DNA from: Anaerolineae bacterium | GTDB taxonomy: Bacteria; Chloroflexota; Anaerolineae; Anaerolineales; Villigracilaceae | Reading direction: 5' to 3' | NCBI GenBank assembly: GCA_017303655.1 | Contig: JAFLCE010000003.1 | Span: 1 to 64,000, forward strand | Length of the DNA: 64,000 nt | Shown: piece after piece, positions 17,603 through 26,719 of the stretch | Numbering within the stretch: the first letter of the stretch is position 1 | Layout: the number at the start of each line of letters is the position of its first letter | The notes under the pieces: generated by a model | What the model was told of the DNA's origin: nothing | Seen by the model: only the letters and a program-made list of their open reading frames with translations | Database searches by the model: none | Translations under genes and position numbers: made by a program

Positions 17603-18517
17603 CTAATACCCTTTTTCAAAATCAACCACATACTTCAACGGCTTCCCTTCCACGTAAAGCCGGTAATTCTCAATAAATACCTTTGCAATATCCTCCGGTA
17701 AACTCGGCGCGGACGTGTGGAAGGTCATCGTCAGATTCGGTGTATCCCAGAAAGGATGTTCCTTTGGCAGAGGCTCCTGTTCAAAGACATCCAAAACTGC
17801 CCCGGCAATTTTATTATTTCGTAGTGCTTCTAATAACGCGTGTTCGTCTACTGCCGAGCCGCGTCCCACATTGATGAATAAGGCATGAGAGGGGAGAGCG
17901 TTCAAAACATTCTTATCCACGATTTTTTTGGTTTCATTTGTGTTTGGCAAAATTCCCACCAAATAGTCCAAGCCTTTCACAAATTCAAGCAACTCGCCAC
18001 CATGATAATACTTGTCTACTTGCGTACTAGCCTCACTGCCCCTCGTGTATCCACGCACATTCATCCCGAAGAACTTTGCCGTCCGTGCGACTTCTGCGCC
18101 GATTGAGCCAACGCCAAGCAAGCCGATGGTCTTTCCTCTTAATGTCCCGGTATCAAAGTCGAACCATTCCTTATTTCTTTGCATTTCGCGCAGATGAAAT
18201 ATCTTCCTTTCATGTGCTATTAGATAGCCAAAAATATATTCTGACATCAGTTGCCCAAAGACTCCGCGCGCATTGGTGAGGACGTAATCCCTACGAAGCG
18301 ACGGGTCAAGCAGTGGCTCGACGCCTGCCCACATAGACTGTACCCAGCGCAAGTTTGGTAGATCGTTCAACACCTTACGAATGGACGATGGCGCTCCAAA
18401 GACGATCTCGCAGGCTTGGGTAGGTTCTTTTTCAATGATAAGGTCAGGGAAATTGGTGGCTTCAAGGATGGTGCGATAAGCTTCGGCGTCACTGCTTAGG
18501 ATGAGGATATGCGGCAT
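17603..18517 (-). CDS. D-isomer-specific 2-hydroxyacid dehydrogenase
   Basis: A 304-residue NAD(P)-dependent dehydrogenase. The Rossmann motif GLLGVGSIGAEVA is followed by the catalytic arginine in NVGRGSAVDEHAL, the glutamate in LDVFEQEPLP and the histidine in FHTSAP, as in GhrA/GyaR-like enzymes that reduce 2-oxoacids such as glyoxylate or hydroxypyruvate. The paired dehydratase gene downstream could make a 2-oxoacid from serine or threonine, so the two may act in sequence; this is inference. It is divergent from the gene at 18552 with only 34 bases between start codons. Confidence 0.87.
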   Translation of the reverse strand: MPHILILSSDAEAYRTILEATNFPDLIIEKEPTQACEIVFGAPSSIRKVLNDLPNLRWVQSMWAGVEPLLDPSLRRDYVLTNARGVFGQLMSEYIFGYLIAHERKIFHLREMQRNKEWFDFDTGTLRGKTIGLLGVGSIGAEVARTAKFFGMNVRGYTRGSEASTQVDKYYHGGELLEFVKGLDYLVGILPNTNETKKIVDKNVLNALPSHALFINVGRGSAVDEHALLEALRNNKIAGAVLDVFEQEPLPKEHPFWDTPNLTMTFHTSAPSLPEDIAKVFIENYRLYVEGKPLKYVVDFEKGY

Positions 18518-18538
18518 AGTATCGTCAATTTTACCCGC

Positions 18539-18544
18539 TATAAT
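18539..18544 (+). promoter_or_regulatory. -10 box close to the start of the unknown gene
   Basis: A perfect TATAAT lies seven bases before the ATG at 18552, so transcription would begin at or next to the start codon and give a leaderless message. No good -35 box is seen at the expected distance, and the position falls in the short divergent gap. Confidence 0.4.
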
Positions 18545-18551
18545 AATAGAT

Positions 18552-19481
18552 ATGAATTCTCCGAAAGCCGCCTTTCAAACATTCATGTCGCAGATTTTGG
18601 ATTATGCAGGCTTGTATCCGCCTGCGAATTTACCGCTCGAAGTCGCATTTCAAAATTTTATTGAATATCAAGCCAGCCCCGATGCATGGATGCTTTCGCG
18701 TTTCGTCATCCCAGCCAAACGGCTAGCAGAGTTACCAAACTTTGAAGAAAATCTTTCTTTCGCCCTCTTGGGGCGCGGTGGCAAGGATATGGAAGAGTTC
18801 CTTGAAAATGTGACCCTTGATATTGTCGAGGTCCGCTCATTTTGCGAGACGCATGATTCCCATGTCAGCACGGATATGTTCGAAGTGGCATTGCCCGCAT
18901 CCGCTCTGAGCGATAAATTCACTGCCAACGATATTGTCACCCGCGCTTCCGATGTATTGAACAAGAACGGCATCACCGTCTTTTTTGAAGCCCCCTTTGG
19001 CGAAGGCTGGGAGGGACGTGTTCAAAAATTGACTCGTGCTCTGCGTAAAGTGAAAGATAAACATGTCGGTTTTAAACTCCGCACCGGTGGTGTGACAGCG
19101 GACGCTTTCCCTTCGTCGGAACAAATCGCTTGGGCAATGACCGAAGTGCGCGCGGCGAGTGTCCCCATGAAATGTACAGCTGGTCTGCATCATCCTGTAC
19201 GGCATTTCAATCAGAGCGTGAATACGAAGATGCACGGCTTCATAAACGTCTTTGGGGCGGGGATGTTGGCGTTTGCCAATGGGATTTCCCAGGCGCAGAT
19301 TCAATCCATTATTGAAGAGGAAGACCTCGCCAGTTTTGTATTTGACGAAGCAGGTTTCGAATGGAAAGGTCTGCGCGTAGTCACTTCGCAGATTATGCGG
19401 GCTCGTCAGTCCATCACTTCATTTGGCAGTTGCAGTTTTGATGAGCCGCGTGAAGACCTGCGAAATTTGAACTTATTATAA
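18552..19481 (+). CDS. Conserved-looking protein of unknown function next to fumarylacetoacetase
   Basis: A 309-residue soluble protein, start MNSPKAAFQTFMSQILDYAG. I do not recognise the family. Alternating strand and helix stretches (VKDKHVGFKLRTGG, VPMKCTAGLHHPVRHF, MHGFINVFGAGMLAFANG) would fit a TIM-barrel or aldolase-like fold. No signal peptide is present. It lies upstream of and in line with fumarylacetoacetase, separated by a hairpin, so a role in aromatic-acid breakdown is possible but unproven. A longer frame begins at 18501 but would overlap the divergent gene; ATG 18552 is preferred. Confidence 0.65.
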   Translation: MNSPKAAFQTFMSQILDYAGLYPPANLPLEVAFQNFIEYQASPDAWMLSRFVIPAKRLAELPNFEENLSFALLGRGGKDMEEFLENVTLDIVEVRSFCETHDSHVSTDMFEVALPASALSDKFTANDIVTRASDVLNKNGITVFFEAPFGEGWEGRVQKLTRALRKVKDKHVGFKLRTGGVTADAFPSSEQIAWAMTEVRAASVPMKCTAGLHHPVRHFNQSVNTKMHGFINVFGAGMLAFANGISQAQIQSIIEEEDLASFVFDEAGFEWKGLRVVTSQIMRARQSITSFGSCSFDEPREDLRNLNLL

Positions 19482-19520
19482 ATTTGCTCTATTGAGGGCT
19501 AAGCCATCAATAGAGCAAAT
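19482..19520. terminator. Hairpin between the unknown gene and fumarylacetoacetase
   Basis: A 14-bp perfect stem, ATTTGCTCTATTGA (19482-19495) against TCAATAGAGCAAAT (19507-19520), with an 11-base loop. It starts at the stop codon of the preceding gene and lacks a T tract, so it could be a partial terminator or an mRNA-processing or stability element. Confidence 0.45.
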
Positions 19521-19540
19521 AGGTTACCAAAGGTGCATCC

Positions 19541-20770
19541 ATGCCATTGATCGAAGTTCAACCTGATTCTGATTTCCCAATTCAAAACCTGCCCTATGGA
19601 ATTTTCTCCACACAGGCGAACCCGAGTCCGCGAGTGGGGACGAGGCTGGGTGATGTTGTCGTTGATCTTTCACTGCTTGATGATGAAGGTCGCTTCGATA
19701 AAAAATATGGCTTCTTTGCAGATGCCACGTTAAATCGCTTCATGGCATCGGGGCGTGAGGTGTGGCGGGAAATCCGTCAGCGATTGATAAAGCTGTTGAG
19801 GGAGGAGCAGGCGTCGATTAATGCAGAGGCGTTGATTCCCGCCAATGAAATGCAGATGCATTTGCCTGTGTCCATTGGCGATTACACTGATTTTTATGCG
19901 TCGCGTGAACATGCCACCAATGTGGGCATTATGCTTCGCGGAAAAGAAAATGCGCTCATGCCCAATTGGCTGCATTTGCCGGTGGGTTATCATGGGCGAG
20001 CCAGCTCGGTAATTGTTTCAGGCGCGGATGTGACTCGTCCGTGCGGGCAGGTCAAGCGGAAGGATGCGCCGCTGGAATTTACGGCATCACGTCAGTTGGA
20101 TTTTGAATTGGAGATGGGATTTTTCGTTGGCACAGGCAATGAGTTGGGCGAACCAATTTCCATTGACGATGCGCACGAGCATATTTTCGGCATGGTCTTG
20201 CTCAACGATTGGAGCGCGCGCGATATTCAAGCCTGGGAGTATCAGCCACTTGGACCGTTCCTCGCGAAAAATTTTGCCACGTCGATCTCGCCCTGGGTGG
20301 TGACGATGGATGCGTTGGATCCGTTCCGCGTGCGTGGACCACAGCAAGACCCAACGCCTCTGCCTTACCTCAAAACGGATTCGGCAAATGGATTTGATAT
20401 TCAGCTCGAAGTGACTCTGCAATCTGCCCGCATGGATGCGCCACAAACTATCAGCCGCTCGAACATGAAGCATTTGTATTGGAGTATCGAGCAGATGTTG
20501 GCACATCACACAATTACGGGTTGCAACATGCGAGTCGGTGATTTATGCGGCACTGGCACCATCAGCGGACCGACGGAAGATAGTTACGGCTCTCTGCTCG
20601 AATTGACTTGGCGCGGTGAAAAGCCGATCCAGTTATCGGGCGGTGAGGCGCGTACATTTTTACAAGATGGGGATGCGCTGACGATGAAAGGCTATTGTCA
20701 GGGCGATGGCTATCGCATTGGCTTTGGGGAAGTTTCAGGAAGGATTGTGCCTGGTCGTGAGGATAAATAG
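19541..20770 (+). CDS. fahA: Fumarylacetoacetase
   Basis: A 409-residue enzyme with all main family motifs: DYTDFYASREHA, RASSVIVSGADV, DFELEMGFFVG and LNDWSARDIQAWEYQPLGPF; the aspartates and glutamates of these motifs bind the catalytic metal. It hydrolyses 4-fumarylacetoacetate to fumarate and acetoacetate, the last step of tyrosine and homogentisate breakdown. Length agrees with the full-length FAH type. AAAGGTG precedes the ATG. No other homogentisate-pathway gene is present in the window. The permease gene follows after 10 bases. Confidence 0.93.
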   Translation: MPLIEVQPDSDFPIQNLPYGIFSTQANPSPRVGTRLGDVVVDLSLLDDEGRFDKKYGFFADATLNRFMASGREVWREIRQRLIKLLREEQASINAEALIPANEMQMHLPVSIGDYTDFYASREHATNVGIMLRGKENALMPNWLHLPVGYHGRASSVIVSGADVTRPCGQVKRKDAPLEFTASRQLDFELEMGFFVGTGNELGEPISIDDAHEHIFGMVLLNDWSARDIQAWEYQPLGPFLAKNFATSISPWVVTMDALDPFRVRGPQQDPTPLPYLKTDSANGFDIQLEVTLQSARMDAPQTISRSNMKHLYWSIEQMLAHHTITGCNMRVGDLCGTGTISGPTEDSYGSLLELTWRGEKPIQLSGGEARTFLQDGDALTMKGYCQGDGYRIGFGEVSGRIVPGREDK

Positions 20771-20780
20771 GCTAAAGATC

Positions 20781-23405
20781 ATGTCTTTGAAGAGTTTACT
20801 TCGCCTGCTTGGGTATCTGCTGATGCGTGGGGTGAGCATTTTGGCCACTCTGGCGTTTGGGATCTTTTTAGTTGTTGTTGTCATGAATCAGAGCGGCTTC
20901 ATTGATGATGCAGTCTATACCGAAGCCCGCAATGAAGCTCGCGCCTATCTTGCGAACAACCAAGGCAAGTTCGATTTTTCGAATTCGAGTGAACGGGAAA
21001 AGTTCATCTCTAACCTTACCGACGCCATTGCCGAAGAAGCCGGGGTAAATTTGCCGTATTGGCAAAAACAACTCCGTTGGACGTGGAATATGTTGACCTT
21101 TCAGTGGGGGGATGTTAAAGGCGTGTTGGTTACAGATGCAGGCTCACGACCGACCTTCTCCGTTTCTGATGGTCCATCTGCGCTTCGTCATCGTGCCATT
21201 ATGATCATCGCAGAATTCTTTCCAGACACATTATTGATCGTAGGAGTTGCCTACTTTTTTGTCTTTGCGCTGGGGTTGCCGTTATCTCTGCGACTGGCAC
21301 GTTCCTACAATAGCCTGCCAGACCGGCTTGTAACTGCCCTGGCTCCGCTTTCTGCCATTCCTTCATGGGTGTATGGCATTATCCTAATCACCATTTTTGC
21401 CATCCAGTTGCATTGGTTTCCCATTGGCGGTAAATATGACCCGGTCATTCCTCAAGACTCAGAAGCTCGCTTCTTCATGATCGCACGTCACAGTGTTTTG
21501 CCGATCATCGCTATTTTCTTAAGCGTCTTCTTCCAATTGGTGTATACATGGCGTACCTACTTTTTGTTATATGCTCAAGAAGATTACGTTGAACTTGCCA
21601 TCGCCAAGGGTCTGCCCCGGTACATGGTGGAATGGCAATATATTTTTCGCCCAACGCTGCCTTATATCCTGACCAGTTTTCTATTTATGCTGGCGGGTTT
21701 TTGGCAAATGACCACAGCACTCGAATACTTTTTTAGTTGGCCCGGCATTGGCTTTATGTACATTCGCTCGTTGTTGATGGATGACCTTATTGTTACACTG
21801 GGTGTCGTCGTGATCTTTGCCTATTTCCTGGGCGGTATTGTTTTGTTCCTCGATATTGCCTACCTGATCATTGACCCGCGCATCCGATATACGATCCTGA
21901 CACAACCTCAAAATACCCGAGGACGTCTGGTGACAGCCAAGTCGGGATCCAAGCGCAAGCTGATCCTAATCAACTTGCGCTTGCCACGCATTTCAATTAA
22001 AGAATGGGGGAAGAATTTTAGGGAATGGTTTGATTGGACTGCCCGACCCTTTTTACTGGATTTACGTCATTCTCCCGCTTCCTTGCTAAGCCTCGGCTTG
22101 ATTGGCGCACTGGTAGTGATCTCTGCCCTCGCACCTTTTATTTACCCATACGATCAATTAGAAACCCTATGGAACTCTGAACCGCTTGTCTACAAAATGC
22201 GCCCTGAACTTGCGCGCCCGGTTTGGTTTAATTGGTTTCTAACGCGTGACCTGCCTGAGAATATTATCTTTGACTCTCGTGCAACTCCAGAGCTTAAAAG
22301 CGTTGTTCAAACTGAAGATACTGTCACAACAACTTTTACCTACACTTTTGAACTTCCTGATGGTGGCTTCCCGCAAAGTCTATATCTCTTTGCTCATACT
22401 CAAAATGCGCAAAAAGAGCCGTTCATGCTGGTCACCTGGTTTACACCCGATGGACGAGAGATCAAACTGAAGAATGCTTCGGTTCAAAATGGGGAAGTCT
22501 ACGATGCCTCTGAGAATGTCCCATTGAAATATTTGGATGACCGTTACCGTAGACTGTCCCTGTATCTAGGCGGCACTGGTGAATCTCCGCACCGCGCCTT
22601 GTTTGCGGATCCACTTCAGAGTGAAATCACCCCATTGGGTGGGCAATATCAAGCCGTCGTTGAAGTCATCGCATTTAACCCAGATGCTAAAGTGGATCTG
22701 GAATTTGTCTTATTGGGGCAAGCATACGGCTGGGCTGGGACAGACCATCGCCGCCGGGAGATCGGGGTAGGGCTGTTGTGGGGGCTACCAATTGCACTGG
22801 GTATTGGCACACTGGGTGCTGTAACAACCTCTCTGATCGCCATGTTCATCGCTGCGGCGGGAGCCTGGGCTGGCGGCTGGATCGATGCACTGATACAGCG
22901 CATGACTGAAGTCAATATGATGCTGCCGACCCTGGCAATCGGAGTGTTGCTGGCAGTGTACTTTGATATCAGTATGTGGACGGTACTAGCAATTGCCGTG
23001 TTGTTGAATGCATTTGGTGGCACCACGCGCAGTTTTAGGGCTGCATTCTTACAGGTAAAAGAAGCACCCTATATTGAGGCGGCTCTTACGTACGGCGCGA
23101 GCGGTTTTCGAATTATTACTCAATATATGATTCCGCGTATTTTTTCAATGGCTATCCCTCTTGTAGTCATGTCCATTCCGGGGTATGTCTTTCTCGAGGC
23201 AACTCTTGCTATTTTCGAACTTAACACGTCTTACATTCCGACTTGGGGCGGCATTATTTATGATGCCGTAACAAATGGCGCCATGCGCGGGCAGTATTAC
23301 TGGCTACTGCAACCGATTGGTGCTTTGCTGATCACAAGCCTTGTATTTTCCATGCTTGGTTTTTCATTGGATCGCATTCTAAACCCGCGATTGCGTTCTA
23401 ATTAA
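20781..23405 (+). CDS. Fused OppB-OppC-like ABC transporter permease
   Basis: An 874-residue protein in which two binding-protein-dependent permease domains are joined. The first half has an N-terminal helix, a ~100-residue extracytoplasmic stretch and an OppB-like core with the ATPase-contact region EDYVELAIAKGLPRYMVEWQYIFRPTL. The second half has a new first helix (LGLIGALVVISALAPFIYPY), an unusually long insert of about 200 residues, then GTDHRRREIGVGLLWG and an OppC-like core with EAPYIEAALTYGASGFRIITQYMIPRI. Normally these are separate subunits of a peptide or nickel importer. No ATPase or solute-binding gene lies beside it. The start at 20781 follows the fahA stop by 10 bases without a strong Shine-Dalgarno. 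Confidence 0.85.
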   Translation: MSLKSLLRLLGYLLMRGVSILATLAFGIFLVVVVMNQSGFIDDAVYTEARNEARAYLANNQGKFDFSNSSEREKFISNLTDAIAEEAGVNLPYWQKQLRWTWNMLTFQWGDVKGVLVTDAGSRPTFSVSDGPSALRHRAIMIIAEFFPDTLLIVGVAYFFVFALGLPLSLRLARSYNSLPDRLVTALAPLSAIPSWVYGIILITIFAIQLHWFPIGGKYDPVIPQDSEARFFMIARHSVLPIIAIFLSVFFQLVYTWRTYFLLYAQEDYVELAIAKGLPRYMVEWQYIFRPTLPYILTSFLFMLAGFWQMTTALEYFFSWPGIGFMYIRSLLMDDLIVTLGVVVIFAYFLGGIVLFLDIAYLIIDPRIRYTILTQPQNTRGRLVTAKSGSKRKLILINLRLPRISIKEWGKNFREWFDWTARPFLLDLRHSPASLLSLGLIGALVVISALAPFIYPYDQLETLWNSEPLVYKMRPELARPVWFNWFLTRDLPENIIFDSRATPELKSVVQTEDTVTTTFTYTFELPDGGFPQSLYLFAHTQNAQKEPFMLVTWFTPDGREIKLKNASVQNGEVYDASENVPLKYLDDRYRRLSLYLGGTGESPHRALFADPLQSEITPLGGQYQAVVEVIAFNPDAKVDLEFVLLGQAYGWAGTDHRRREIGVGLLWGLPIALGIGTLGAVTTSLIAMFIAAAGAWAGGWIDALIQRMTEVNMMLPTLAIGVLLAVYFDISMWTVLAIAVLLNAFGGTTRSFRAAFLQVKEAPYIEAALTYGASGFRIITQYMIPRIFSMAIPLVVMSIPGYVFLEATLAIFELNTSYIPTWGGIIYDAVTNGAMRGQYYWLLQPIGALLITSLVFSMLGFSLDRILNPRLRSN

Positions 23406-23409
23406 GATG

Positions 23410-24435
23410 CTATGTATTTCGTGTGGCGACTGCCGTGGCAGCCGCGCGCGTGTGGACATCCAGTTTTTCAAAGATGGCTTTCAGATGCCGTTTGACCGTA
23501 TTAGTGGTGATGACCAGTTTCTCGGCGATCTCTTTGTTTGTCATCCCTTGAGCGAGTAGTTCCAATACTTCGCGCTCACGGTCAGTGAGCATGCTCAACT
23601 CGCTACTGGTCTGGCTGGATTGTTTCGTATCAGCGAGAATGCGTTTGAAGGCGTTGCGGTCGAAGCTTTGTTTTTCGATGTACGCAGAGATGGAATGTTC
23701 GGCGTAAATGCGCTGAATCTCTTCCGGCTCAGAGAGTCCGCTAACGACGATGGTGGGAATATGATGCCCTTGTGTGATCTTCAGAAGCTGCAAACCGTCT
23801 AAATTTTGACCATCGCGTAGGGAGAGATCTACCACGGCGATTGAGAATTTATCTTTGCGCAATAAGCCCAGCGCTTCGCCGAAGCTTGATGAGACGATTG
23901 GCTGAAAATCCGATTCGCCGAGCAGGTCTTCGAGGATGCTGCGCCACCCAGCATCATCGTCCACGATGAGAGCTTTCGGGGTGGGTCCGGTTGGAGCAAC
24001 TGGATCCGCTTTCAGATTAAGCGGCGAAGCGTTTACTTCATCCGGTTTGGGTGCAGAAACCAGAATCCGTTGAATCACTTCTTTGAATTCATTGCGTTTG
24101 AAACTTTCCTTGCGTAAGAAGGTGAAGGCGTTGTAATCGGTCAATGCTTTAACAGCAACTTCAACGGTGGCGAAGCCGGTCAGTAAAATGGCGCGGCAAT
24201 TTGGGTCGAGGTGACGGATGGCATCAAGCACACGCAAGCCGTCTTGATTGTGATGGTCGCTCACAGATAAAGAAAGGTCAACGACCGCAAGTCGGTGCGA
24301 ATTTAATTTAAGCGCGGCAATGGCTTCATCCACGCTGCTGGCAGTATCGACATCAAAGCCGTTATCCGTGAGCAGCTCGCTGAGGATGCCCTGCCAGGAA
24401 GAATCGTCGTCAACAATTAAGGCGCGTAAGTTCAT
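23410..24435 (-). CDS. Response regulator with two receiver domains and a LuxR-type HTH
   Basis: A 341-residue protein. Receiver 1 is about 1-125 with phospho-acceptor D53 and K109; receiver 2 is about 153-268 with D203 and K255; a LuxR/NarL HTH follows (278-341, LTDREREVLELLAQGMTNKEIAEKLVITTNTVKRHLKAIFEKL). Both receivers keep the active aspartates, so it can integrate two phosphorylation inputs before binding DNA. Its ATG overlaps the end of the GAF histidine kinase gene by four bases (ATGA), so that kinase is the likely partner. Its stop is four bases from the convergent permease stop, with no terminator between. Confidence 0.9.
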   Translation of the reverse strand: MNLRALIVDDDSSWQGILSELLTDNGFDVDTASSVDEAIAALKLNSHRLAVVDLSLSVSDHHNQDGLRVLDAIRHLDPNCRAILLTGFATVEVAVKALTDYNAFTFLRKESFKRNEFKEVIQRILVSAPKPDEVNASPLNLKADPVAPTGPTPKALIVDDDAGWRSILEDLLGESDFQPIVSSSFGEALGLLRKDKFSIAVVDLSLRDGQNLDGLQLLKITQGHHIPTIVVSGLSEPEEIQRIYAEHSISAYIEKQSFDRNAFKRILADTKQSSQTSSELSMLTDREREVLELLAQGMTNKEIAEKLVITTNTVKRHLKAIFEKLDVHTRAAATAVATRNT

Positions 24436-26594
24436 GCTTGCTCCGCAATGGGGAAACGTAAATGGAAGGTTGTGCCGTGTGCGCCATCGCTTTCAACGGT
24501 GACACTACCACCGAGGCGGGTCATCAACGTTTTGACCCACCATAAGCCAAAGCCCATCTTGCCGGGGTGGGTGCGGCTGGAATGTTCGAGCTCAAAGATC
24601 TGTTCATGCAATTCAGCAGGAATGCCGCGCCCGGTATCGCTCACGTCGATCTTGACCCACTTTGAACTTTGTTTTCCTGTAATCGTGATCCTGCCTTTGC
24701 CTTGCATGGCGTCGATGGCATTTTCGATAAGATTGCGAAACACGAATGAAAGACTTTGTCCGCTGGCATGTACCATCGGCAGTTGTTCGAGCCCGCTCAC
24801 TTCGATCTGAATATCAGCAGGCGCTGCTACCGCTCGCACGGCATCTGTGACTCGCGGCGCAACTTGAATGCGTTCCATGCGAAGCGGACGCAAATGCGAA
24901 AGATTCTCCTGCACGATCTGCATCGCCGCCGCGGCACTGCGTTCGATCTCGCTCAGGCTTTTGGCAAGGTAGGCATCTTCCTTTAAAAGTTTTTCGTACT
25001 TGTCCTGAATGCCCTGCACCCGCACGGGAATCACACCGACTTTATTATTCATGTTGTGCAGCAGGTTTGCGGAAATATCCCCGACCGCGGCAAAGGTCTC
25101 TGCAATGAGATGTTGTTCCTGCGAGGAGCGCAAGGCTTGCTGTCTCGATTCGTTTTGGACGGCGAGCACGGCATAGTTGGCGAGACATGCCAATACTTTT
25201 TTGTCCCATTCAGATGTATCGCTTCGGACTCCGCCCGTGGCTGGGTGGAACACCCCAAATGTTCCCAACGCTGTGGAATCCTCGCCGCTCATCAGCGGAA
25301 TGAGTAGAGCGTTTGAATTGTTGGATGTTTCAGGAGTTTCGTTGGCGATCTCCGCACCATTTGATGCAATCAGCTCGGTTTCACCTTTTTCGTTTTTCAG
25401 CCAAATCGCACTAGACGAAGTGTTGAGCAGGTCATTTGCCATTGCGCAGAGCTGATCTAGCACGATATTGCTGGGTTGTGAGATCAGCAGTTGAGCGGCT
25501 TCCTGCAACGCATCGAGCAGACGGACTTCCTGAATGGCAGTCACTGCATAAGTCGCGAGTGATTGCAGCATGTGGCTGTCATCTTCTGTGAAGCCACCGA
25601 TCTGTGGGCTTTCAAGGTTGAGCACGCCTTCGAGTCGTCCGCTGGCGTTGATGAGCGGCACGCACAACTCGGAGCGCATCTCAAGAGTCGAGTCGAGCGG
25701 GTAGTACACCTCTGCCCATTGCTTCTCGCGCAAGTCCCGGATGAGCAATGGCTGACGAGTCCGCGCGACATGTGCCATCACGCTTTTGCCGTCGATGGGT
25801 AGCTTCTCCACGAGCGGACGCTCCAATTGAAGCGAACTAACCGCGCGTGTGACCAGCGATTCACCACTTTTGTCTAATAAGCGGAAGATGCCGTATTGGG
25901 CATTTGTAAGTTCAAGAGCAAGGTTGAGAATGGATTCAAGAGTCTCTTCAAGCTTTTGCCTCGAAGAAATGAGCATACCTGCGCGCCGCAGACGGGTCAG
26001 CTCGTTTTCTTTTTGTGCCAGATTTTGTTTGATTCCCGCCATATGCCGCGCATGAAAGATCGCCATCGCCGCCTGGTTGACGAAGTTGTGCAGCATCAAT
26101 TCTTCAAATTGAGATAGGGTTCGACCTTCATATAAATAAATGTAGAGCACGCCGAGTACATCGTCTGCGATGGTCAGTGGAAAGGCGGCTACAGCTTTTA
26201 CCCCTAACTTATTTTGATACGGGTGGATCTGCATATCCGCTTCTTCGTAGGAAAGTGTGCGGCGTTTCCGTTGAATGGAGCGCATTCCAAACCCGTTCGA
26301 GCGCGGGATATCTTCGCTGGGGTTTATGTTCTGAGATTCGTATCCCTCGGCGTAGGCAACAACACGTGTCTGAGCGTCGAGAGAATTTTTGATGGGGTCG
26401 TAAGTATAAATGGAGGCGGAGAATCCCGGCACGACACGGATGGCACTTTCCACGATCAATTGCAGGCTGGAAGATTGGTCTTCACTAATGCCGATCTGAT
26501 TGATGGCGGTGCTGATCTGGTTAAGGCTGGCAAGCGCCTCCAGCAGGCGCGGGTTCATATCGTCGGAAGAAAGGGGAAAGGGAGGTTGTGCCAT
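24432..26594 (-). CDS. Multi-GAF sensor histidine kinase
   Basis: About 720 residues: three GAF domains (about 30-180, 205-345 and 360-480), a dimerisation helix with LLHNMNNKVGVIPVRVQGI carrying the likely phospho-accepting histidine, and an HATPase_c domain with N-box FVFRNLIENAIDAMQGKG, DTGRGIPAELHEQIFE and MGFGLWWVKTLMTRLGG. There are no membrane segments, so it should sense a cytosolic ligand or redox state through the GAF domains. It is translationally coupled to the double-receiver regulator. The ATG at 26594 is used; a TTG 15 bases further upstream is an alternative, and neither has a clear ribosome site. Confidence 0.88.
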   Translation of the reverse strand: MAQPPFPLSSDDMNPRLLEALASLNQISTAINQIGISEDQSSSLQLIVESAIRVVPGFSASIYTYDPIKNSLDAQTRVVAYAEGYESQNINPSEDIPRSNGFGMRSIQRKRRTLSYEEADMQIHPYQNKLGVKAVAAFPLTIADDVLGVLYIYLYEGRTLSQFEELMLHNFVNQAAMAIFHARHMAGIKQNLAQKENELTRLRRAGMLISSRQKLEETLESILNLALELTNAQYGIFRLLDKSGESLVTRAVSSLQLERPLVEKLPIDGKSVMAHVARTRQPLLIRDLREKQWAEVYYPLDSTLEMRSELCVPLINASGRLEGVLNLESPQIGGFTEDDSHMLQSLATYAVTAIQEVRLLDALQEAAQLLISQPSNIVLDQLCAMANDLLNTSSSAIWLKNEKGETELIASNGAEIANETPETSNNSNALLIPLMSGEDSTALGTFGVFHPATGGVRSDTSEWDKKVLACLANYAVLAVQNESRQQALRSSQEQHLIAETFAAVGDISANLLHNMNNKVGVIPVRVQGIQDKYEKLLKEDAYLAKSLSEIERSAAAAMQIVQENLSHLRPLRMERIQVAPRVTDAVRAVAAPADIQIEVSGLEQLPMVHASGQSLSFVFRNLIENAIDAMQGKGRITITGKQSSKWVKIDVSDTGRGIPAELHEQIFELEHSSRTHPGKMGFGLWWVKTLMTRLGGSVTVESDGAHGTTFHLRFPIAEQA

Positions 26595-26647
26595 GGAGTG
26601 TGAGTTCAAGAGATTATGTTAAGGCGATTGTACTTCATGGCGGATTG

Positions 26648-26709
26648 GTAGGGGCGACCCTTCAATGCTGGACAAGGTAATTTGCTATCTCTAGACGGGT
26701 CGCCCCTAC
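26648..26709. repeat. Dispersed palindromic repeat unit (GTAGGGGCGACCC type)
   Basis: GTAGGGGCGACCC (26648-26660) and its exact reverse complement GGGTCGCCCCTAC (26697-26709) bracket a 36-base unrelated core. It lies between the LysE gene and the histidine kinase gene. The same arms recur at 27361-27420. Confidence 0.8.
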
Positions 26710-26719
26710 GGTGAATAGA

